DNA from: Undibacterium piscinae
GTDB lineage: Bacteria; Pseudomonadota; Gammaproteobacteria; Burkholderiales; Burkholderiaceae_D
Reading direction: 5' to 3'
Assembly (NCBI GenBank): GCA_003970805.2
Contig: CP051152.1
Span: 2,914,001 to 2,978,000, forward strand
DNA length: 64,000 nucleotides
This document shows, piece by piece, positions 1-5,246 of this stretch. How positions within the stretch are numbered: position 1 is the first letter of the stretch; every line of letters begins with the position of its first letter. Below the pieces are notes generated by a model. The model saw nothing but the letters and a program-made list of their open reading frames with translations, had not been told where the DNA came from and ran no database searches. A program made the position numbers and the translations under genes.

Positions 1-63
1 GAGTCGCAGCGTTTCGAAAGAAGCGAAAAGGCAACGCGGGCTAAGCTGACAGCGCACCAACAG

Positions 64-244
64 GGCTAGCGTTCTGGAAAATAAAATATTGAAATTAATT
101 TCAAATGTGTCAATATTATTGATAAAATGAAAGACTATAGCAATGACGCTTTTCACGATTTTTTTACTGATCACATTTACCGTAAGTCGATGGAAAGCCA
201 TGCTGAATTTGGGTTTTGAGAGCTTGCTCTTAAATTTTTATGCG
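64..244 (+). repeat. ~180 bp imperfect repeat, copy 1
   Basis: This stretch resembles positions 3068-3248 along its whole length, with scattered mismatches and small indels. Both copies hold an AT-rich leader followed by a small ORF with the same protein start and end. Divergence outside the ORF is higher than inside it, which suggests the ORF is the conserved part. Seen directly by comparing the two stretches. Confidence 0.8.
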
Positions 245-286
245 ACACCCGTCCGTTTCGCCCGTCAGGGTGACGGACATATCTAG
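143..286 (+). CDS. small predicted membrane protein, 47 aa (paralogue of 3145-3258)
   Basis: The frame begins with ATG at 143 and ends with TAG at 284-286. The protein starts MTLFTIFLLITFTVSRWKAM: one hydrophobic segment at about residues 3-15, then a basic patch (SRWK), then an LNFY motif at about residues 30-33. A second ORF at 3145 gives nearly the same protein over the first 34 residues. This copy runs about ten residues longer, with a different C-terminus after the shared part. No clear Shine-Dalgarno sequence is visible. I do not recognise the family. Its preservation in two diverged copies is the main reason to regard it as coding. Confidence 0.5.
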   Translation: MTLFTIFLLITFTVSRWKAMLNLGFESLLLNFYATPVRFARQGDGHI

Positions 287-301
287 TTAGAGAACCAATA
301 C

Positions 302-772
302 ATGCCATTTCCCTTCCAATTTATGCAAGATAATTTCTGGGCCTTGTACACGGTTGCCTTTGGCTGGATTGTTCTGGTTGCTATTGCATCAGTCTTATAT
401 CGCAAAATCAAATCCAAACCAATGCGTATTGTGAAGCCAGAAAATTCCTTGTTCATGGAGCGATGGACGTCTGGCCGATCTCTACGTAACTTCGTCAGTC
501 GCCTCGGGGGAGCAAGAAATTGCTTGTTTGTCGCTGTTACACGGAACGAACTGATTGTCCGTCCGCACTTCCCATTCACTATGTTTTTTCTTCCCGAAAT
601 TTATGGACTTGAAATAGTCGTTCCTCGATCTGCCGTGCGAAGCGTTGAGATTAAGTCTGGATTACTTGGGAGTTCGGTTCTGTTAAATATTGATCGTTCG
701 CCTGGCGAAAGTTTTAGACTTGAACTGCGTCTCAGAGCGCCAACTGAATTTGCGCAGGCAATGGTTTCATGA
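302..772 (+). CDS. hypothetical protein with one N-terminal membrane segment
   Basis: A 156-residue protein. Residues about 14-33 form a single hydrophobic membrane segment (ALYTVAFGWIVLVAIASVLY), followed by a basic stretch (KIKSKP). The remaining ~120 residues are soluble, rich in alternating hydrophobic and charged residues, and look like a small beta-rich domain of the kind seen in bacterial PH-like proteins; that resemblance is an impression only. The gene lies 15 bases after the small ORF at 143-286 and is on the same strand as all neighbours to 4652. A GTTAG core sits between the two genes. I do not recognise a specific family, and the cassette-like context argues for lateral acquisition. 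Confidence 0.6.
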   Translation: MPFPFQFMQDNFWALYTVAFGWIVLVAIASVLYRKIKSKPMRIVKPENSLFMERWTSGRSLRNFVSRLGGARNCLFVAVTRNELIVRPHFPFTMFFLPEIYGLEIVVPRSAVRSVEIKSGLLGSSVLLNIDRSPGESFRLELRLRAPTEFAQAMVS

Positions 773-787
773 GCGATCAGTTCTCTA

Positions 788-866
788 GCCTGGTAGGGTG
801 GGCACGTTTTTGTGCCCACGCAGAGATGAACCTACCGCTATGCATGGCCGTTTTGGTTTGATGGGT
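788..866 (+). repeat. GTGGGCAC hairpin repeat, copy 1
   Basis: About 79 bp beginning with a hairpin (GGGTGGGCACG, short T-rich loop, TGTGCCCACGC) followed by a conserved tail that includes ATGCATGGCCGTTTTGGTTT. A second near-identical copy lies at 1781-1862, and a hairpin-only copy in reverse orientation at 897-930. The first two follow directly after a stop codon. Confidence 0.8.
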
Positions 867-896
867 TTAAGGTGGTGTGTTGCTGCTTAAGCCTTA

Positions 897-930
897 CGCG
901 TGGGCACGATGATGCTGTGCCCACCCTACG
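897..930 (-). repeat. GTGGGCAC hairpin repeat, reverse-oriented short copy
   Basis: The sequence reads CGCGTGGGCAC, a short spacer, then GTGCCCACCCTACG, which is the reverse complement of the hairpin part of the copies at 788 and 1781. With the 788 copy it forms an inverted pair about 110 bp across. Confidence 0.7.
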
Positions 931-989
931 TACTGGTCGTTCGTGTGGGACGGCTGTGGCGCCCCACAACTCAAACGTTATGTGTAGTG

Positions 990-1274
990 ATGACGATGAA
1001 TGATATTGATGGAAACGAAGTTGAAGTCGGGGACATTGTGCGTGTTTTGTCCATCAATGAAGATCTGTTGAAGAACTGCCTTACAGACGTTGAGCGCCCG
1101 CATCACGAGGCAATGATCAATAACGAATACCGAATTGATGAAATCGTGGAAAGCGGAATGAAAGTCAGCGTTTCCATCCAATGGGAGGAACCAGACGGCG
1201 TAGGCATTGGTGGCCTGTATATGTTCCCAAACGAATTTCGCTTAGTTAAGAAATGTTCACGTGAAAACACATAA
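990..1274 (+). CDS. hypothetical small protein, 94 aa
   Basis: The frame is open from 900, but the first part is the inverted hairpin repeat, so I place the start at ATG 990 (MTMNDIDGNEVEVGD), or possibly ATG 996. The protein is acidic and soluble, with no membrane segment. The N-terminal pattern DxxGNEVEVGDIVRVL resembles a small beta-barrel with a VEVGD turn, a type often met in cassette-borne hypothetical proteins. It is followed by attC-like sequence at 1271-1322. I do not recognise a function. Confidence 0.55.
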   Translation: MTMNDIDGNEVEVGDIVRVLSINEDLLKNCLTDVERPHHEAMINNEYRIDEIVESGMKVSVSIQWEEPDGVGIGGLYMFPNEFRLVKKCSRENT

Positions 1275-1322
1275 CTCAATAATCGACTCAGACGCTTTGC
1301 CCCGGTCATTTCGGCGTTAGGT
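1271..1322 (+). other. attC-like recombination site (weak)
   Basis: Between two + strand cassette-like genes there is an inverted-repeat stretch that starts with ATAAC right after the upstream stop codon and ends with GGCGTTAGGT. The outer TAAC and GTTAGG cores fit the R'' and R' boxes of integron attC sites, but internal pairing is poor. Position and orientation agree with the better candidates at 3494 and 4225. Confidence 0.3.
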
Positions 1323-1328
1323 TTCAGA

Positions 1329-1733
1329 ATGATCCGTCGCCTCTTCATTTCGCTTGTTTCCGTACTCCGGCTCGGCTGCGTTTCCTCCGCTGAGGACTCT
1401 GAGCTTGCTGGGAGAGTTGGTAAGTATCTAGACGCTGCTGGAGTAATACCATCAGACACGCGAAATGCCGATAGAACTCACTCGGGAAATATAGTCTATG
1501 TCGGCCCTGGAGTGAATGGGTCCCCGCATTTCACTTACTACGAAGTGACAGATCTGAAAGACATGCGAAAGCTAAAGGAGGCTGCCGAAATCGCGATGAA
1601 GGAGATTCCGGCGGTGCGAAAGATAACCTTGCACTTCATGGAAAAACAGGTGTTTCATCAGCAGCCAGACGGTTCGGGCTTTAGGGGGCGAGAAAAGGAG
1701 ATTGAAACAATTGTGGTACGGAGAGAGTCATGA
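1329..1733 (+). CDS. hypothetical exported protein, 134 aa
   Basis: The protein starts MIRRLFISLVSVLRLGCVSS: two arginines, a hydrophobic core and an RLGC that could serve as an imperfect lipobox, so it is likely exported and possibly lipid-anchored. The remainder is small and soluble, with a pattern (LKEAAEIAMKEIPAVRKITL) that suggests an alternating helix-strand fold. It starts 6 bases after an attC-like GTTAGG core, as expected for a cassette gene. A CCTAAC core lies 12 bases after its stop, at 1745-1750. The family is not recognised. Confidence 0.55.
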   Translation: MIRRLFISLVSVLRLGCVSSAEDSELAGRVGKYLDAAGVIPSDTRNADRTHSGNIVYVGPGVNGSPHFTYYEVTDLKDMRKLKEAAEIAMKEIPAVRKITLHFMEKQVFHQQPDGSGFRGREKEIETIVVRRES

Positions 1734-1780
1734 GGCATCTGCAACCTAACTTTTCGGTCCACACGGACAAGCAACATCAA

Positions 1781-1862
1781 GCCTGCTAGGGTGGGAACAT
1801 TTTTGTGCCCACGCAGAGACGATGAACCTACCGCGATGCATGGCCGTTTTGGTTTGATGGGG
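1781..1862 (+). repeat. GTGGGCAC hairpin repeat, copy 2
   Basis: This is the second copy of the 788-866 element, with the same hairpin (one arm carries GGGTGGGAACA) and the same tail including ATGCATGGCCGTTTTGGTTT. It starts ~30 bases after a CCTAAC motif at 1745-1750 that could be the left end of an attC-like site interrupted by this element. Confidence 0.75.
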
Positions 1863-1986
1863 CGAATTGAGGTGTTGTTGTTTGTCGCTGCACAGCTCCA
1901 ATAAGCGCATTTGCTGCGCAATTTATAGGCAGGGCCGGCTGATCTGCTTTGGCTAGGCATCATACGAAAATGGAATCAAGGTGGAA

Positions 1987-2424
1987 ATGAATATTCGAGC
2001 TAAGCTCTTAGTTATCGCCGGTATCATTGCCGCGGCTACGGCAGTTTGGCATTGGCTCTGTATCATTGGCGGTCTTAGCTGGTACGCTTTTGCCCATGCT
2101 CCGCCTATCATTTTGGAATCAGTGAAACAAGCAACTTTACTGGCGCCGGCAGGTGCCTTTATGATTGGACTTTTATTTTTGTCCTGTACTGTATTTGCAT
2201 TTTCTGCTGCCGGTTTAATTCGTAAAATACCCCTGTTAAAATCGGCACTCGCCAACATCGCCTTACTTTGTCTGGTGCGTGGCGGCATAGGGATTGCGCA
2301 CTTAGTATTGGCGCAGCATCTGGATAGATGGGAGCTGGTGGCTAGCCCAGTCTGGTTTTTTTGTGGCGTGTGCTTCCTACTTGGTTTGGTCGAGCAATAC
2401 AAAATGCCGCAGCTAGCGAGGTAA
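1987..2424 (+). CDS. hypothetical four-helix membrane protein, 145 aa
   Basis: An AAGGTGG ribosome-binding sequence lies 6-7 bases upstream of ATG 1987; a GTG at 1981 is a weaker alternative start. Four hydrophobic segments are visible at about residues 5-30, 50-72, 82-105 and 118-135, with very few charged residues between them. No catalytic motif is seen. It lies on the same strand as the cassette-like genes but has no clear attC-like boundary on its 3' side. Function unknown; an inner-membrane location is inferred. Confidence 0.6.
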   Translation: MNIRAKLLVIAGIIAAATAVWHWLCIIGGLSWYAFAHAPPIILESVKQATLLAPAGAFMIGLLFLSCTVFAFSAAGLIRKIPLLKSALANIALLCLVRGGIGIAHLVLAQHLDRWELVASPVWFFCGVCFLLGLVEQYKMPQLAR

Positions 2425-2544
2425 GCGCAAACCTAGGGCACAATCGGCTTAATCGGCTGTATTGAACGCGCCGCAGGAAATGAGAAATTACTAGATTAGG
2501 CTTGCACCGCGCTAGCGCCAGGCGCACAACAGTGAGGCAAAACC

Positions 2545-2862
2545 ATGTTACAGCCACGCACACTCAAATTTTTAGCGGCCATCATTGCCGGCCTGATTTT
2601 GCTGGCCTTGCCCGGCTTGGCGTGGCCAGCGTATCTGGATACGCCGATAGGTTTAATCGTGGCGCTGCCCTATCTGTCGATTTATTTGTTCCACAGCATA
2701 GGCATCCCCGGCCTGCTGCAACATCACGGTGCCTGCGGTTGGGGCTGGTGCCCACCCACCGTTTTCGGCTGGGTTTTTCTATGCAGCTTTTGGCTGCTGA
2801 TCGCATGGCTACTAGCCTGGGGCATCGCCAGTCTGAACGCGCCTGATGGTGACCAAGACTAA
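2545..2862 (+). CDS. hypothetical membrane protein, 105 aa
   Basis: The protein starts MLQPRTLKFLAAIIAGLILL and has about three hydrophobic segments (residues 8-27, 36-53, 72-97). In the middle lies a Cys/Trp/Gly-rich motif, HHGACGWGWCPP, that could bind metal or form a disulfide. A GAGG ribosome-binding sequence sits about 9 bases before the ATG. GC content is higher than in the cassette-like neighbours, so this may be an older resident gene. I do not recognise a named family. Confidence 0.6.
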   Translation: MLQPRTLKFLAAIIAGLILLALPGLAWPAYLDTPIGLIVALPYLSIYLFHSIGIPGLLQHHGACGWGWCPPTVFGWVFLCSFWLLIAWLLAWGIASLNAPDGDQD

Positions 2863-2931
2863 AGCCAAAGCGGCCACTGTACGCCGCCTAAGCAAGCCAG
2901 TACGTCCCTTCTAAAAATCCCTCAAAATCAG

Positions 2932-3011
2932 ATACTCCCCTATTTTTTTCAAAAAATAGGCCATTTTCGCACAGATTTATTGCATACTTTAAAAATACCA
3001 CTGGGGAGTAT
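2932..3011. repeat. 80 bp element with ATACTCCCC/GGGGAGTAT ends and an inner hairpin
   Basis: ATACTCCCC at 2932-2940 is matched by its exact complement GGGGAGTAT at 3003-3011. Inside, an AT-rich hairpin (TATTTTTT/AAAAAATA) lies at 2941-2957. The element fills part of the 280 bp gap between the gene ending at 2862 and the second small ORF. It may be a folded RNA, an operator or a tiny non-autonomous element. Confidence 0.45.
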
Positions 3012-3067
3012 GCATAGCCAGACGCGCATCGAAAGCTGCGCTGACGCCGCTGGTAGCGCGTAAAAAT

Positions 3068-3248
3068 GGCTAGACTTCTGGTTAATAAAATATGAAATTT
3101 GATTTCAAATATGTCAATATTTTGGTAGAATGAAAGCCGTTAATATGGCGCTTTTCACGATTTTTTTGGTACTAATCGCATTCACAGTACATCGCTGGAA
3201 AGCCAAGTTGAACTTTGGTTTTGAGAGCTTGCTCTTAAATTTTTATGC
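3068..3248 (+). repeat. ~180 bp imperfect repeat, copy 2
   Basis: Partner of 64-244. The shared order is GGCTAG, an AT-rich leader, a GAATGAAAG-type block, then the small ORF. The copies lie 3.0 kb apart in the same orientation. Confidence 0.8.
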
Positions 3249-3258
3249 ATCAAGATGA
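3145..3258 (+). CDS. small predicted membrane protein, 37 aa (paralogue of 143-286)
   Basis: ATG at 3145 to TGA at 3256-3258. The protein starts MALFTIFLVLIAFTVHRWKA and ends LLLNFYASR. It matches the ORF at 143 in about 26 of the first 34 residues, including RWKA, LNFGFE/LNLGFE and LLLNFYA. Architecture: one hydrophobic segment, a basic boundary, then an amphipathic tail. Its stop overlaps the ATG of the next small ORF (ATGA at 3255-3258), suggesting translational coupling. No known family recognised; a small toxin-like or regulatory membrane peptide is possible but unproven. Confidence 0.5.
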   Translation: MALFTIFLVLIAFTVHRWKAKLNFGFESLLLNFYASR

Positions 3259-3486
3259 AAATACCGATCACCCTTATTTCAACATTGTTAGTCATACTCG
3301 CAGTTCTGTGTTTTATGTTTACAAAACATGTTCAAAAAAACGTTTTCATTTAATATGTTTTTAAACGAATCAAGCAAAGAAATTAAGCAATCGTACACGA
3401 TTAGTGCATTCACAATAAGCTTGCTCGGGGCTACTTTCTTATTGCTCGTTTCGCTCGCACTCTTAAAGCACTTTGGTGTCATTTAG
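3255..3486 (+). pseudogene. small two-helix membrane protein, apparently frameshifted
   Basis: From ATG 3255 the frame gives MKIPITLISTLLVILAVLCF and stops at 3353. A second frame from ATG 3355 continues with a 43-residue piece having another hydrophobic segment (FTISLLGATFLLLVSLALL) and ends with TAG at 3484-3486. A seven-A run at about 3333-3339 lies just before the first stop. A single-base slip there would join the two into one ~76-residue protein with two membrane helices. It could instead be two separate peptides. The reading starts inside the stop codon of the upstream small ORF. Confidence 0.4.
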
Positions 3487-3493
3487 TATGTCG

Positions 3494-3576
3494 AATAACA
3501 AGATATTCGACATCGCTCCACTCCGTTCCGCCGGACACGCTAGCGCGTGCCGTTCAATTTTGCGATAGGCGTTTAT
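3494..3576 (+). other. attC-like recombination site
   Basis: AATAACAAG begins just after the upstream stop and GGCGTTTATG ends at the next start codon. Inside, CGACATCGC can pair with GCGATAGGCG, and CGGACACGC with GCGTGCCG, giving a long imperfect hairpin of about 80 bases. The general plan (outer TAAC/GTT cores, inner imperfect stem, position right before a gene) is that of integron attC sites. The GTTTA core is not the usual GTTRRRY. Confidence 0.4.
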
Positions 3577-4201
3577 GAACCGACTCATCTCAATCGGACT
3601 TGCCATAGCCGTTGCCCCAGCAACTCTTCTTGCCTTTGGCCAATGGACAGAATCCTCCGATATGATTTATGTGTCTGAGGTGGCACTGTTTGACATAGCG
3701 TTGCCCCTTGGAGGGCTGCTTGTCATGGTCGGCCTGTTGAAGAAAAAAATTCCATCTCCGTTACAGTTAGCTAAGGGCACAGCAACCCAAAACTCCCTAA
3801 ATGTAATCCGCAGACTCTGGGGGCTTTCAATCACAGGACTAGCCAACGCATCTGCGCCGATCTTCGACAAGATCTACCTGAAACTGTTTTGGGCATCACT
3901 TATTGGTCTTATCGCTTTTTCAGTCGCGTTCGGAACCCCCATCATAGGTACAGTTAATTCTGACAAAGTGATTGCTATGGCGGGGTGCAAGCCGCCAGGC
4001 TTTGACTCCCCGGCAGTTTGCCCTTCGGGTAGTTTTGTATCTCGTTTTGCTCCGCTCACAGGCTGGACGAGGATCGTATTGCTCGCACCAATCGTGCCGA
4101 TCATTTTTATTCAACAATTCTGGGATTTGTTGCTTGGATGGTTGCTAGTTACTCTGGTTTTCTATTTCAAAAGTGGAAAATGGGCCCACAAAATGAAATA
4201 A
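3575..4201 (+). CDS. hypothetical membrane protein, 208 aa
   Basis: The start codon overlaps the right end of an attC-like hairpin. The protein has a hydrophobic N-terminus (residues 1-22), a second segment around 37-55, a third around 106-125 and a fourth around 165-200. Between the third and fourth lies a loop with two cysteines (AGCKPPGFDSPAVCPSG), probably periplasmic. No enzymatic motif is visible. An attC-like site follows 23 bases after the stop, so the gene is bounded on both sides like an integron cassette. Function unknown. Confidence 0.6.
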   Translation: MNRLISIGLAIAVAPATLLAFGQWTESSDMIYVSEVALFDIALPLGGLLVMVGLLKKKIPSPLQLAKGTATQNSLNVIRRLWGLSITGLANASAPIFDKIYLKLFWASLIGLIAFSVAFGTPIIGTVNSDKVIAMAGCKPPGFDSPAVCPSGSFVSRFAPLTGWTRIVLLAPIVPIIFIQQFWDLLLGWLLVTLVFYFKSGKWAHKMK

Positions 4202-4224
4202 CTGGCCACCAAATAAAGATAAAT

Positions 4225-4296
4225 GCCTAACTCGGCACTCAACCTCGCTCCGTTCAGTTGCTGAACACTGCGCGATAAAGCCGCGCCGGTTAGCGC
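4225..4296 (+). other. attC-like recombination site (best candidate)
   Basis: The stretch begins GCCTAACTCGGCAC, which fits an R'' box (RYYYAAC) plus L'' box, and ends GCGCCGGTTAGC, whose GCGCCG can pair with CGGCAC and whose GTTAG pairs with CTAAC. Between them lies about 40 bases of imperfect palindrome. It sits just after the gene ending at 4201 and before the gene at 4326, as expected for a cassette junction. Confidence 0.5.
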
Positions 4297-4325
4297 TAAC
4301 TTAAAAATCATTACCTAGAAAAATT

Positions 4326-4652
4326 ATGCTATCAAAAAACATGGATAAGAGCGCAGTCAATCTATTGGGTGTTTTGAGTTTTACGCCGCTTATATCTACT
4401 TTTTATTTGTTGTACAGCGCGTTTTTTTTGGCCAATGGATTGAACATACTCCCCTTCGCGATAGCTGCATGGCTGACTTGGGTAGGAGTCTTGCTTATTT
4501 TTTCGATTTTTCTGATTCAGTCAACAGACTTTCTGCCACATCAAAAATTTGCATGGATTGCGATTCTTGCTTTTTTTGGGATGCTATCGCTCCCGCTATT
4601 TTGGTGGATACACTTTAAGTCGCCGGACAATTCTAGAAGTAAAAAAATATAG
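4326..4652 (+). CDS. hypothetical membrane protein, 108 aa
   Basis: Begins about 30 bases after the best attC-like site. Three hydrophobic segments are visible (about residues 15-35, 40-62 and 75-97), with a short basic C-terminus (NSRSKKI). The start could be ATG 4326 or ATG 4341 (MDKSAV). AT-rich codon use, as in the rest of the cassette-like tract. Family not recognised. Confidence 0.55.
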   Translation: MLSKNMDKSAVNLLGVLSFTPLISTFYLLYSAFFLANGLNILPFAIAAWLTWVGVLLIFSIFLIQSTDFLPHQKFAWIAILAFFGMLSLPLFWWIHFKSPDNSRSKKI

Positions 4653-4703
4653 CCATCAGCAAATCAATTTCATACGCATTCTTCACTTTTTTGAAAGCTC
4701 CAA

Positions 4704-5120
4704 ATGCAGATTGAACACCGTATCGTCATCGCTGCCACGCCTGCCACGGTGTTCCGTATTTATCAGGATGTGCAGAACTGGCATACCTGGGATCCGGATA
4801 CCAAACAGGCGACTTTGGATGGCCCATTTCAGGTCGGTAGCCGTGGCCGTATCACGCCGCCTAAGGGCATGACGGTGCCTATGTTGCTGACCCAAGTGGA
4901 GCCCGACCGCTGCTTTACGGTGGTGTCTAAAATACCGTTGTTTGGCATGCTGTTCGAGCACGAGTTAAAACCGCTGGCCGGCGCCACCGAGGTGATCCAT
5001 CGCGTGAGCTTCTCAGGTTTGCTGTCGTATCTGCTAGGCCCTATGTTGTGCAAGCAACTCAACGCTGGCCTGCCTATCACTTTGAGCCGGCTAAAGGCGC
5101 TGGCAGAGCGCAGCGCCTGA
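4704..5120 (+). CDS. SRPBCC family protein
   Basis: A 138-residue protein with the typical START/SRPBCC opening: a first strand (IEHRIVIAATPATVFRIYQD), then a helix, then NWHTWDPD, where W and D mark the usual cavity entrance. The C-terminal long helix is LNAGLPITLSRLKALAERSA. Proteins of this fold bind small hydrophobic ligands; the substrate cannot be told. Length fits a single-domain member. The GC-richer codons mark the end of the AT-rich accessory tract. A GAAAG sequence lies just upstream of the ATG. Confidence 0.75.
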   Translation: MQIEHRIVIAATPATVFRIYQDVQNWHTWDPDTKQATLDGPFQVGSRGRITPPKGMTVPMLLTQVEPDRCFTVVSKIPLFGMLFEHELKPLAGATEVIHRVSFSGLLSYLLGPMLCKQLNAGLPITLSRLKALAERSA

Positions 5121-5246
5121 TGGGCGATTTTGCCTAAGTCTTACTTGTAACAAGAAGCTAGGCGTGGAATACTCTGCTTAAGTAGCTGACAGTCCGACCA
5201 CAAAATGAGGGGTTTCGATTTTAAATGGAAATGAGAAATTCTTGTC

